Part shown: positions 15,251 to 22,361 of the stretch, one piece after another | How the letters are laid out: each line of letters opens with the position of its first letter | How positions within the stretch are numbered: the stretch's first letter is position 1 | DNA from: an uncultured Mycoplasmatota bacterium | Lineage (GTDB): Bacteria > Bacillota_I > Bacilli_A > RF39 > UBA660 | Reading direction: 5' to 3' | Length of the DNA: 22,434 nt | Assembly (NCBI GenBank): GCA_900546275.1 | Contig: URCH01000016.1 | Coordinates: 1 to 22,434, forward strand | Made by a program: the position numbers and the translations under genes | The notes under the pieces: model-generated | The model's database searches: none | What the model was told of the DNA's origin: nothing | Seen by the model: the letters and a program-made list of their open reading frames with translations, nothing else

Positions 15251-15790
15251 TTAATTTTTAATTATAAGCTTACTACTCTTTTTTATATAATTTAACATTC
15301 TAGTTATTATTGGCTTAAATAATAGATATAATACATATCCAACAATCCCTCCAATTATGTTTGTTATTATATCTGTTATATCAGATGACCTAACACCATT
15401 TATTAAAGGTTGCAAAAGTTCTATAACTAAACTTAATAAAAATGTACAAAATATCACATTTAATAATTTAGTTTTTTTATTTCTTACTAACGGTATTAAA
15501 AATCCAAAAGGTATTGTCATTATTACATTTAACCCTACCTGTCTAATAAAATCACCTCTACCATTTAAGACATCAATAAATGGTTCTAAATTCATTTTAA
15601 TATATGTATGATTAAATATAAATGGTAAAGATGTTATAATTGGCATTAAAGTAAAATATAATACGAAAGATAAATATATATACATTAGAATATTTACAAA
15701 TAATATATCTTTTCCTTTTTTATTCCAAATTTTATAAAAAATGCAAATATATAAAATTATTAAAACAATAAAATCCAGCATTTCCTTCAT
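15251..15790 (-). CDS. VanZ-like membrane protein
   Basis: The 179-residue integral membrane protein has about four to five hydrophobic segments. The VanZ family signature is present: NLEPFIDVLNGRG and VGLNVIMTIPFGFLIPL in the middle, then SLVIELLQP and RSSDITDIITNIIGGIVGYV. VanZ-like proteins are linked to teicoplanin or antimicrobial tolerance in some species, but most chromosomal members have no known role. A longer frame begins at TTG 15808, but AGGA 8 to 9 bases before ATG 15790 favours this start. It follows a 67-codon conserved gene by 27 bases, probably in one transcript with it. Confidence 0.88.
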   Translation of the reverse strand: MKEMLDFIVLIILYICIFYKIWNKKGKDILFVNILMYIYLSFVLYFTLMPIITSLPFIFNHTYIKMNLEPFIDVLNGRGDFIRQVGLNVIMTIPFGFLIPLVRNKKTKLLNVIFCTFLLSLVIELLQPLINGVRSSDITDIITNIIGGIVGYVLYLLFKPIITRMLNYIKKSSKLIIKN

Positions 15791-15817
15791 AACATTTCCT
15801 ACTTTCAAATTACTTAT

Positions 15818-16021
15818 CTACATTTTATCAACAACAACGATTTTATCTTTTAATAAAATCTTTTTAACTATATAACCATATTCTTTTAATTCTTTTTTAT
15901 AATTAAGAAATGAGTGATCTATACTAAATCCAAGAATTCTTTTTATTTCATCATAAGATAGTTTATATTCATTTTTGTTATTACCTTTTATATATTTCCA
16001 TAATGGCTCATATTTACTCAT
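15818..16021 (-). CDS. Small conserved soluble protein (67 aa, MSKYEPLW type)
   Basis: This is a 67-residue protein starting MSKYEPLWKYI and containing LSYDEIKRILGFSIDHSFL and KEYGYIVKKI. I recall this pattern from short hypothetical proteins in clostridia and other Bacillota, where a helix-rich fold is followed by a beta hairpin. The function is unknown to me. AAGG 7 bases before ATG 16021 marks this start rather than ATG 16027. Its first 8 bases overlap the end of the RhuM-like remnant (ATGAGTAA), so its translation may be coupled to that fragment. It stops at TAG. Confidence 0.75.
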   Translation of the reverse strand: MSKYEPLWKYIKGNNKNEYKLSYDEIKRILGFSIDHSFLNYKKELKEYGYIVKKILLKDKIVVVDKM

Positions 16022-16115
16022 TTTCATACCTTATATGTATGCATTTATCTTTTTCTTGAAGTTTAAATGTTATAAACTCTTTTGTGCTACTTCTTATAAT
16101 TAAATCTTTTGCCAC
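16014..16115 (-). pseudogene. RhuM-family N-terminal remnant (33 codons)
   Basis: The reading frame starts at GTG 16115 (AAGGA about 10 bases upstream) or ATG 16124 and stops at TAA 16014. The peptide AKDLIIRSSTKEFITF, then IHIRYENE, resembles the first 35 or so residues of RhuM-family virulence proteins (typically an IIRSSTAEFL-like motif followed by a RYE-like stretch). The rest of that normally 300-plus-residue protein is absent, replaced by the next gene. I infer a decayed mobile or accessory gene whose ribosome site still serves the downstream ORF. The match is from memory and short. Confidence 0.55.
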
Positions 16116-16189
16116 TTTTATCATTTCCTTGGTCTTAATTTTTAATTAGTGTATGTTTACGTATACTTATATCATAAATAATTAATAAA

Positions 16190-16342
16190 TTAACAAATTG
16201 TAATTGAATTACTTCTTTTTTTGTTTTCTTTATAGTATTCTTCAATTCCTTTTTTTACAGTCAATTTTGCTACGAAATAAAAACATACTAGAATTAAAAC
16301 AAATCTTCCTATTCCAATACCTAACCCTAAAAAATTGTGCAT
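16190..16342 (-). CDS. Small single-pass membrane protein (50 aa)
   Basis: ATG 16342 to TAA 16190 on the minus strand. The peptide starts MHNFLGLGIGIGRF, has one hydrophobic helix (about 4-25, with FVLILVCFYFVAKL) and then a basic/acidic amphipathic tail (TVKKGIEEYYKENKKRSNS). Composition, codon use and the glycine-rich helix look like a real small membrane protein rather than chance. The ribosome site is weak (GAG about 10 bases upstream). It lies between the ATPase and the RhuM remnant. I do not know its function. Confidence 0.6.
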   Translation of the reverse strand: MHNFLGLGIGIGRFVLILVCFYFVAKLTVKKGIEEYYKENKKRSNSITIC

Positions 16343-16367
16343 AATGTTTTCTCAAATTTCAACTACA

Positions 16368-16396
16368 AATTACTATTCATAAAACTAATAGTAATT
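16368..16396. repeat. Inverted repeat after the P-type ATPase
   Basis: AATTACTAT (16368-16376) and ATAGTAATT (16388-16396) form a 9-pair stem with an 11-base loop, 36 bases past the ATPase stop. No T-tract follows on the minus strand, so it may be a transcript-end stabiliser rather than a terminator. Confidence 0.6.
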
Positions 16397-16431
16397 ATAA
16401 CTTCAAATGCATACTTGCAATTTTATATATT

Positions 16432-18981
16432 CTAATCCTTAAACCATTTTACTAATAGTGGCTTAATTAATTCGTAAATGAATATTGCCATAAAGTTTAT
16501 TAAAAATACTACTAATATTAAACTAATATCTATTGATGTTATGCTTATTAATTTCCTAACTGGTGTAATGAATACTATAAGTTCAATTAAAAGTATCAAT
16601 AATAATCCATAGTTCATTGCTTTATTAGAAAATAGTCCTTGTTTAACAACAGATTGTTTTAAATTTCTACAAGATATAGAATAAACTATCTCTTGAACTA
16701 CCATTGAAAGAAGTGCTAAAGACATAGCGGTTTCTTGCCCATACACTTTTAAACTAATAAAGTAAGTAAGAACTACAAATATAGTTTCAATTATAGCTGA
16801 AGATGCGATGCAGGATTTTATAAATGGTGTAAATAATGGTTTATTTATTCCTCTCGGTTTTTTATCCATTATGCCATTTTCACTCTTTTCAAAAGATAGG
16901 CATATACTAGGAATAGAATCAGTTACCAAATCAATAAATAAAATATAAATTGGTAATAAAATTGTCGTTTTAGAAAATAGTCCTATTATAATAGTAAATA
17001 TTTCAGCGAAATTACTTGATAATGAAAATACTATATTATTTCTAATATTATTATATATTCTTCTTCCTTCTTCAACAGCGACAACTATTGTTGAAAAAGA
17101 ATCATCCATTAATACTATATCAGAAGCTGACTTTGTAACATCAGTACCAGTAATACCCATTCCAACACCTACATGAGCATCTTTAATAGCAGGAGCATCA
17201 TTTACTCCATCTCCAGTCATCGCTACTATTTTCCCACTATTTTGAAGTGCAAAAACAATTCTTTCTTTATGATACGGATTAACTCTTGCATACACAGAAT
17301 ATTGTTTAACGATATTTTTTAGTTCCTTATCATTATATTTATCAAGTTCACTTCCAAGTATTGCTTCATCATCATTACTTATAATTCCAACGTCTTTGGC
17401 AATAGCAGTTGCAGTATCTATAGAATCTCCCGTAATCATTATTGGTCTAATACCAGCATTTTTACATAAAATGACACTTTTCTTAACACTTTCTCTAGGT
17501 GGATCTATCATTCCTAAAATACCAGCAAAAGATAAATTACTTTCCCCTTTTTCTAATTCTTTAATATCTTTTGGTATATAATCTAACTTTTTATAAGCAA
17601 ACCCTAAAGTCCTTAAAGCATTTTTAGAAAAACTCTTAACTTTATCTAAAACTTCTTGTTTTTCAGTTTTAGATAGATTTACTTTTTCAATTAAAGAGTC
17701 CATACTACCTTTGCATAATATATATACATCATTATCAATCTTATTTAGAGTAGTAAACATTTTTCTATCACTATCAAAAGGTATATCTAATATTCTCTCA
17801 CATTTCTTTCTCAATTTAAGAGAATCAATTTTTTTATTATATAGATAATCATATAAACAAGTTTCTGTAGGATCACCTACATATTTATCTTCATAAATAA
17901 GGCCATCATTGCAAAGAGCACATATATAATTAAGCATATTTTCATCTATTATATATTCTTCTTTAACAGTCATTTTATTTTGCGTTATAGTACCTGTCTT
18001 ATCAGAACAAATAATATCTATTGCTCCAAGTGTTTCCACAGCTTGCATTTGTTTTACTACTGTTTTCTTTTTTGCTAAATTAGATATTCCAACAGATAAT
18101 GTTATTGTAATTACAGTTGGTAATCCTTCTGGAATAGCAGCCACTGCTAATGATGAACATAACATTATAATTTCAAGTATCGTGTATTTATTAATTAAAG
18201 CTAAAATAAATATAAAAATTAAAATAATAAATACTATAAATGTAATTTTTTTAGAAAGTTCTTTTATCTTTAATTGTAATGGTGTTTCTATTCTATCGAT
18301 TTCATTTAATGATAATGCGATCTTACCTATCTCAGTATTTTTTCCTGTACTTATAACTATACCAATACATTTTCCATTAGTAATGCTTGTTCCTAAAAAG
18401 AGCATGTTTTTTTGTTCTTGAAGAATTAAGTTTTCTTTTAAAACATTGGCACTTTTTTGAACTGGAACACTTTCGCCAGTTAGTGCTGATTCATCTACTT
18501 TTAAACTTTCACATGAAAGTATTCTAATATCAGCTGGAACAGTTTCTCCGGATTCTAAATATATTATATCTCCAGGAACTAATTCTTTGGTGTTTATTAC
18601 TATTATTTTGTCATTTCTTTTAACTTTACAAGTACTAGTTTCATATTTTTTTAAATCTCTTAATATTAAAGCAGCTTTTTCTTCTTGTATAAATCCAACA
18701 ATAGCATTTATAAAAACTACAAAAAGAATTACTATAGTATCAGTATATTCGTGAGAATAAAAATATCCATAAAAATATAAAAGCAATGCAACTACTAACA
18801 ATATGATAATCATGGTATCATTAAATTGTTTTAAAAATCTTAAAATCCAAGGCGTTTTCCTTTTATTTAGAATAATATTTTGTCCATAATCATTTAATCT
18901 TTTCTCCGTTTCTTTACTATCTAATCCATAAATATTACTATTTAAAGTTTTAAATATTTCTTCTTCGTTTTTAGAATACAA
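16432..18981 (-). CDS. P-type cation-transporting ATPase (type II, Ca2+-ATPase-like)
   Basis: The 849-residue membrane pump has: N-terminal cation ATPase domain (about 5-75), actuator with LTGES (167-171), M4 PEGLP (284-288), phosphorylation site SDKTGTIT (Asp327), nucleotide domain KGSMDSL (about 424-430), MITGDS (515-520), GDGVNDAPA (590-598) and six C-terminal helices. Ion-site residues match Ca2+ pumps in M4 (Glu285) and M5 (SSNFAE, Asn657 and Glu660). M6 reads IDLVTD (684-688), with Asp where SERCA has Asn, as in Na,K-ATPases, so ion choice is uncertain. Translation starts at TTG 18981, supported by AAAAGGAGAG 8 bases upstream. It stops at TAG and is probably monocistronic. Confidence 0.95.
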   Translation of the reverse strand: MYSKNEEEIFKTLNSNIYGLDSKETEKRLNDYGQNIILNKRKTPWILRFLKQFNDTMIIILLVVALLLYFYGYFYSHEYTDTIVILFVVFINAIVGFIQEEKAALILRDLKKYETSTCKVKRNDKIIVINTKELVPGDIIYLESGETVPADIRILSCESLKVDESALTGESVPVQKSANVLKENLILQEQKNMLFLGTSITNGKCIGIVISTGKNTEIGKIALSLNEIDRIETPLQLKIKELSKKITFIVFIILIFIFILALINKYTILEIIMLCSSLAVAAIPEGLPTVITITLSVGISNLAKKKTVVKQMQAVETLGAIDIICSDKTGTITQNKMTVKEEYIIDENMLNYICALCNDGLIYEDKYVGDPTETCLYDYLYNKKIDSLKLRKKCERILDIPFDSDRKMFTTLNKIDNDVYILCKGSMDSLIEKVNLSKTEKQEVLDKVKSFSKNALRTLGFAYKKLDYIPKDIKELEKGESNLSFAGILGMIDPPRESVKKSVILCKNAGIRPIMITGDSIDTATAIAKDVGIISNDDEAILGSELDKYNDKELKNIVKQYSVYARVNPYHKERIVFALQNSGKIVAMTGDGVNDAPAIKDAHVGVGMGITGTDVTKSASDIVLMDDSFSTIVVAVEEGRRIYNNIRNNIVFSLSSNFAEIFTIIIGLFSKTTILLPIYILFIDLVTDSIPSICLSFEKSENGIMDKKPRGINKPLFTPFIKSCIASSAIIETIFVVLTYFISLKVYGQETAMSLALLSMVVQEIVYSISCRNLKQSVVKQGLFSNKAMNYGLLLILLIELIVFITPVRKLISITSIDISLILVVFLINFMAIFIYELIKPLLVKWFKD

Positions 18982-19056
18982 TTTTATCTCTCCTTTTTAC
19001 ATATATTTCTAAATCTCAAATGTTTGTTCTATGTCATAAATATTCCACCAGCCTAG

Positions 19057-19266
19057 TCAAATAAAGAAAACAATATAAGTGTATAATCTTTTTTTTGCAT
19101 CTTCAATTGCATTTTTTTTTTATATTTTTCTTATATTTAAAAATCATAATTTTATGTCATCTTCAAAAGAATTTGTATATTCAATCTTTACTGTTTTTCC
19201 AATTTATTCTTGGTCAGAAAGCCATTTTTACAATTCTAGCATATCATTTTTAATTTCTTCATTCAT
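19057..19266 (-). pseudogene. Decayed small conserved gene
   Basis: ATG 19266 is preceded by AGAGGT, but the frame has two TAA codons (after MNEEIKNDMLEL and after KWLSDQE). It continues IGKTVKIEYTNSFEDD, then shifts frame to MIFKYKKNI and shifts again to NAIEDAKKRLYTYI before TGA 19057. The pieces recall a common hypothetical protein of gut Bacillota (N-terminal ELKEWLSDP..LGK..KIE, central FKYKK, C-terminal AIE.AK), with its middle deleted. No intact copy is in the window. A run of ten A-T pairs near 19111 marks one shift. Confidence 0.65.
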
Positions 19267-19383
19267 AATGATACCTCTAATTCAGCAAATTACTATTTAT
19301 CTATCAATTTAATTATAACATAAATTCTGTTTTTAATATTATTAATTATAACTTTCGTTATTTACATATTAAAAATTTTAAGT

Positions 19384-19416
19384 AAAAAAAAGATTATCAT
19401 AATAAGGATGATAATC
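19384..19416 (-). terminator. Terminator after tRNA-Arg
   Basis: On the minus strand GATTATCAT, 7-base loop, ATGATAATC (9 pairs), then TTTTTTTTACTT, 42 bases past the tRNA 3' end. Confidence 0.85.
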
Positions 19417-19457
19417 AAACATTTAAATAAGTATTAGTACTTAAAATATCAAAATAA

Positions 19458-19534
19458 TGGTGTTCCCGAGCAGAATCGAACTGCTGACCTATCGCTTAGG
19501 AGGCGATTGCTCTATCCTACTGAGCTACGGAAAC
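19458..19534 (-). tRNA. tRNA-Arg(CCU)
   Basis: The 77-base minus-strand gene has acceptor GTTTCCG with CGGGAAC (one GU), discriminator A and encoded CCA. The anticodon stem ATCGC/GCGAT holds the loop CTCCTAA, anticodon CCT (19500-19498). The T-arm is CAGCAGTTCGATTCTGCT-like with a standard TTCGAT loop. It reads the AGG arginine codon. Confidence 0.96.
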
Positions 19535-19544
19535 ATATATATAA

Positions 19545-19573
19545 ATTATAACACTAGGAAAAATTTTATTCAA
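19545..19573 (-). promoter_or_regulatory. Promoter of tRNA-Arg
   Basis: On the minus strand TTGAAT (19573-19568), 17 bases, TATAAT (19550-19545), immediately after the T-tract of the HD-gene terminator. Confidence 0.75.
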
Positions 19574-19606
19574 TAAAAAACAGTATTAATATTATTTAAT
19601 ACTGTT
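19574..19606 (-). terminator. Terminator of the HD-domain gene, overlapping its stop codon
   Basis: On the minus strand AACAGTATTAA, 6-base loop, TTAATACTGTT (11 perfect pairs), then TTTTATTG. The last codons and TAA stop of the HD gene (19592) lie inside the hairpin. Confidence 0.85.
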
Positions 19607-20095
19607 CAATAAAAATACCATTAACACATTTGTTGCATAAACTAACTTATAACCAAATTTTCTAGAAAATTCATAAGTTCCAACTATTTTATCAACAATA
19701 CTTACTACCCATGACTCAGCATATTTAGGTACTGACAAATTAATTGGGAACATGTGTGATCTAATAATATCTTTTTCCTTATCTGTTATTTCAAAATGCT
19801 CACTAGCATTTTTTACAGCTTTTTTAGGATGATTAAATACTGATAAAAATCTATCTTTTTTAGTTCTATCTTCATCACTTAAAAAGAAATCATGTAATAA
19901 ACCACCTGTAGCAACTTGTTTATAATCCAATTTTAAAATCTTAGAAACTTTATAAGAATAATATGATACTCTTAATGAATGATCAAAACGAGTTACTCCA
20001 TGATGTTCTATATTTTTAATTTTATTAAATTCCTCATTATTCAAAATATTATTTATTAAATTTAAGTATTCAATATCATTTTGTACTTTTTGCAA
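19592..20095 (-). CDS. HD-domain protein (putative metal-dependent phosphohydrolase)
   Basis: The 167-residue cytosolic protein has HD-superfamily residues in order: His39 (RFDHSLRVS), His68-Asp69 (GGLLHDFF), His89 and His114 (IIRSHMFP), and Asp135 (VVSIVDKIV). Such enzymes hydrolyse phosphate esters, nucleotides or cyclic dinucleotides. The substrate cannot be told from sequence. It starts at TTG 20095 with GAGGTG 7 bases upstream, and no in-frame ATG exists near the start. An extended -10 box (20121-20129) gives a short leader. It lies downstream of the DUF3048 lipoprotein gene and ends inside a terminator. Confidence 0.88.
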   Translation of the reverse strand: MQKVQNDIEYLNLINNILNNEEFNKIKNIEHHGVTRFDHSLRVSYYSYKVSKILKLDYKQVATGGLLHDFFLSDEDRTKKDRFLSVFNHPKKAVKNASEHFEITDKEKDIIRSHMFPINLSVPKYAESWVVSIVDKIVGTYEFSRKFGYKLVYATNVLMVFLLNSIK

Positions 20096-20120
20096 TATCG
20101 TTCACCTCAGATACTAATAC

Positions 20121-20129
20121 AGTATATCA
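20121..20129 (-). promoter_or_regulatory. Extended -10 promoter of the HD-domain gene
   Basis: On the minus strand TGATATACT (TG, one base, TATACT), about 26 bases before the TTG start. No convincing -35. The same nonamer precedes the DUF3048 gene. Confidence 0.5.
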
Positions 20130-20176
20130 CAAAATTAAAAAAATTATAATGTTTTTTTTATTACATAAATTACTTT

Positions 20177-21187
20177 TTATTCACTTATTGTTAAATTTTG
20201 TGATTCTGGTTGAATTTGTATATATGTATTTCCATCATTTACAGTTATTTCTGTACCATCTTCATACATATAAACTGTTTGTGCGAATCTTGATGTTTTT
20301 TTCCATTTTATTTTAACCGCATATCCATCAGTTATGTAATAACCAGTTCCCTCACCTACATTATCAAATTCTTGTCTTCCTTTTGGATCATTTGTAATTG
20401 TTGAATTTTTTATTTGATAAGTAATAATATTCTTAGCTGTATATTGATTATTTGTAACTGCATCTGTATGTTCTTTACCATTTACAAATCTTTTATATAC
20501 TTTAGCTTCACTATCATAAACATAGCTTGTAACGACTGAACTTGAGTAAGCTATTTTAACATTGTTGGCAACTAAAGCATTTTCTTTACCACTTAAATCT
20601 ATTTCATCTACACTATAATTTAATAATAAATCTTGATTAGTTGTAGTTCTATAATTTAAATCTGTTGCAGCTTTTTTTAACATTTCCATTTTTGTAAATC
20701 CAGTATGTTCATATGCTACATTAAGTGATTTATCTCTGAAAAAGTATTTTCCTTCATATGTAAGACCATTTATATTATTTATTCCATATGTACTTATATC
20801 GCTTTGTGCTTGTGGACTCCAGCCCCAATGTACATACATTGCATCATTTTCCATAGCATAATCTAAAAAATAATGTCTAGAACTTCTAACAGAACCTATT
20901 TTGGCCGTATCTTTATCTTTAAATACTGCCATATATCTTGTCATACCACCTTCTACAATCATTTCATATATTAAATATGCATCTTGAAGTCCAGCATGAT
21001 TTTGTCTAGCACTTGGATGATTGTTAATCATTACTGCATATGGTCTAGTATTAGAAGATAAATCAACTATCTTCAATTTTTTTTCTTCTTTCTGTTCTTT
21101 TGCTTGATTATTATCTTTAGTTCCACAACCACTAAATAAAAAACTAATACATAAAATCAAACAAAGAATCTTAGTTATTTTTTTCAT
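20177..21187 (-). CDS. DUF3048 (YerB-type) lipoprotein
   Basis: The 336-residue protein has a lipoprotein signal (MKKITKILCLILC, lipobox LFSGC, Cys21), so it should be lipid-anchored on the outer face of the membrane. After a charged linker (about 25-40), the DUF3048 N-terminal part begins with RPYAVMINNHPSARQ and continues LIYEMIVEGGMTRYMAVF and KIGSVRSSRHYFLDYA. The C-terminal part (about 230-330) has YQIKNSTITNDPKG and ITDGYAVKIKWKK. The family is widespread in Bacillota and its biochemical role is not established. AGGAG lies about 10 bases before ATG 21187. No neighbour clarifies the function. Confidence 0.92.
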   Translation of the reverse strand: MKKITKILCLILCISFLFSGCGTKDNNQAKEQKEEKKLKIVDLSSNTRPYAVMINNHPSARQNHAGLQDAYLIYEMIVEGGMTRYMAVFKDKDTAKIGSVRSSRHYFLDYAMENDAMYVHWGWSPQAQSDISTYGINNINGLTYEGKYFFRDKSLNVAYEHTGFTKMEMLKKAATDLNYRTTTNQDLLLNYSVDEIDLSGKENALVANNVKIAYSSSVVTSYVYDSEAKVYKRFVNGKEHTDAVTNNQYTAKNIITYQIKNSTITNDPKGRQEFDNVGEGTGYYITDGYAVKIKWKKTSRFAQTVYMYEDGTEITVNDGNTYIQIQPESQNLTISE

Positions 21188-21209
21188 TTTACCACACTCC
21201 TACTATAAT

Positions 21210-21218
21210 AGTATATCA
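21210..21218 (-). promoter_or_regulatory. Extended -10 promoter of the DUF3048 gene
   Basis: On the minus strand TGATATACT, directly after the T-tract of the XRE terminator and about 22 bases before ATG. It is identical to the box before the HD gene. Confidence 0.5.
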
Positions 21219-21245
21219 AAAAAATAATGATATTACTATCATTAT
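21217..21245 (-). terminator. Terminator after the minus-strand XRE regulator
   Basis: On the minus strand ATAATGATA, GTAA tetraloop, TATCATTAT (9 pairs), then TTTTTTTG. Confidence 0.88.
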
Positions 21246-21252
21246 TCGACAT

Positions 21253-21606
21253 TTATTTTTTTAACTTTCTTTCTATAAAGTTTATAACACCTGCTGAATT
21301 ATCTAAAAACTTATTATATACAACTTTATTATTTTTTATATCTTTAATTATTTTTATATCTTCTTTTGACATTTTTATTTTATAATCAGTATTTTCTTCA
21401 CTTACAAGGTTATCTCTTCCTAATAAATAGTTTGGTTCTACCTCAAATATATCTAATAACTGTAAAAATATATTAAGAGATGGTGTTCTTGTTTCTTTTT
21501 CATATCCACAAACTGTAACTTTTGAAACTCCTAATTTAGTTGCCAAAAATTCTTGAGTGTAACCTTTACTTTTTCTTAACTCTCTTAACCTTCTTCCAGA
21601 TAACAT
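21253..21606 (-). CDS. XRE-family transcriptional regulator (117 aa)
   Basis: An N-terminal helix-turn-helix of the Cro/C1 type covers residues 5-62 (LRELRKSKGYTQEFLATKLG, then VSKVTVCGYEKETRTPSLN, LDIFEVEPNYLLGRD). The C-terminal part (about 70-117, with MSKEDIKIIKDI) is helical and may dimerise. GGAGGT lies 7 bases before ATG 21606. It is divergent from the smaller XRE gene at 21742 across a 135-base gap that holds both promoters, so cross- or self-regulation is plausible. No phage gene is near. Confidence 0.92.
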   Translation of the reverse strand: MLSGRRLRELRKSKGYTQEFLATKLGVSKVTVCGYEKETRTPSLNIFLQLLDIFEVEPNYLLGRDNLVSEENTDYKIKMSKEDIKIIKDIKNNKVVYNKFLDNSAGVINFIERKLKK

Positions 21607-21632
21607 TTAATACCTCCATTTACTGTAAACTA

Positions 21633-21641
21633 ATTATAGCA
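21633..21641 (-). promoter_or_regulatory. Extended -10 promoter of the minus-strand XRE gene
   Basis: On the minus strand TGCTATAAT (21641-21633), about 27 bases before ATG 21606. The -35 region is weak. Confidence 0.6.
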
Positions 21642-21689
21642 AGTATTAAAGTTTATATTTTAAAATTAACTTCTAAGTAATTTTTGCAC

Positions 21690-21718
21690 TTGAAGTTATT
21701 AAATAAATAATATATAAT
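21690..21718 (+). promoter_or_regulatory. Promoter of the plus-strand XRE gene
   Basis: TTGAAG (21690-21695), 17 bases, TATAAT (21713-21718), with a start about 17 bases before the ATG. Confidence 0.7.
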
Positions 21719-21741
21719 GGTTTTAGATAAAAGGAGTTAAA

Positions 21742-21939
21742 ATGATTGAACTTAAAAATTTAAGAAAAAAAAGCAATTATTCATATCAAGATATGGCAAA
21801 TCATTTAAATATAAGTAAAACTTATTATTGGCAACTTGAAAACGATAAAAGACGTTTAACATATGAAATGGCAGTCAAAATAGCAAAAGTATTTAATTTA
21901 AAGCCAGATGATATTTTTTATAATGATTTTGTTAAATAA
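21742..21939 (+). CDS. Small XRE-family DNA-binding protein (65 aa)
   Basis: The protein is one Cro/C1 helix-turn-helix domain: MIELKNLRKKSNYSYQDMAN, then LNISKTYYWQLENDKRR and a last helix with AVKIAKVFNLKPDDIF. There is no effector domain, so it may act as a dimeric repressor like the small XRE proteins of integrated elements. AAAGGAG sits 6 bases before ATG. It is the only conventional plus-strand gene in the window, with its own promoter and terminator. Confidence 0.92.
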   Translation: MIELKNLRKKSNYSYQDMANHLNISKTYYWQLENDKRRLTYEMAVKIAKVFNLKPDDIFYNDFVK

Positions 21940-21963
21940 TATGAATTATTCATATTTTTTTTA
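21938..21963 (+). terminator. Terminator of the plus-strand XRE gene
   Basis: AATATGAA, TTA loop, TTCATATT, then TTTTTT. It starts at the last bases of the stop codon. Confidence 0.75.
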
Positions 21964-21974
21964 TAATAAAATTC

Positions 21975-22003
21975 ATAAAAGAAACAGAAATTAATCTGTT
22001 TCT
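21975..22003 (-). terminator. Terminator of ssb, overlapping its stop codon
   Basis: On the minus strand AGAAACAGA, 6-base loop, TCTGTTTCT (9 pairs), then TTTATG. The ssb TAA (21991) is inside the hairpin loop. Confidence 0.7.
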
Positions 22004-22326
22004 TTATTTCTACTAGATAAAAATGTAACTTTTTCTGCTACTACTTCAACTACTTGTTTTTTTGTTTCTTCATCTATTTCTATATTTCTTGATTGTATTC
22101 TTCCTTTAATACCAACTAAATCTCCTTTCTTACAGTATTCTACGGTATTTTCAGCAATTCCTTTCCAAAGTACACAAGAAATAAAATCTGTTTCATATTG
22201 TCCCTCTGAATTTTTAAAACTTCTAGGAACCGCTAATGTAACATTAGTAACTTTTTTCCCCGTCTCTGTTTCTTTTAGTTCTGGATTTTTAACAATCCTC
22301 CCTACTAAAACTGTTTGATTTAACAT
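21991..22326 (-). CDS. ssb: Single-stranded DNA-binding protein, short form without acidic tail
   Basis: The 111-residue protein is essentially one OB fold: MLNQTVLVGRIVKNPELKE, then VTNVTLAVPRSF, YETDFISCVLWKGIAENT (shared Trp core motif), KKGDLVGIKGRIQSRNIE and VEVVAEKVTFLSS. It ends RNKETD, with no linker or DDIPF-like acidic tip used by replicative SSBs to recruit partners. That matches the length and form of accessory SsbB-type proteins linked to competence, though the family assignment is not certain. AAAGGAGG precedes ATG 22326. A terminator from the preceding gene lies upstream, so it has its own unresolved promoter. Confidence 0.93.
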   Translation of the reverse strand: MLNQTVLVGRIVKNPELKETETGKKVTNVTLAVPRSFKNSEGQYETDFISCVLWKGIAENTVEYCKKGDLVGIKGRIQSRNIEIDEETKKQVVEVVAEKVTFLSSRNKETD

Positions 22327-22361
22327 TATTTCCTCCTTTCATGACTCAATAATAATTCAAA

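Noticed and set aside
16368..16396. Inverted repeat as the ATPase terminator
   Set aside because: The stem is good but no T-tract follows on the minus strand, so it is listed only as an inverted repeat.
19057..19266. TGA or TAA read-through (recoding) instead of a pseudogene
   Set aside because: Two TAA codons, which end most genes here, plus shifts to both other frames are better explained by decay.
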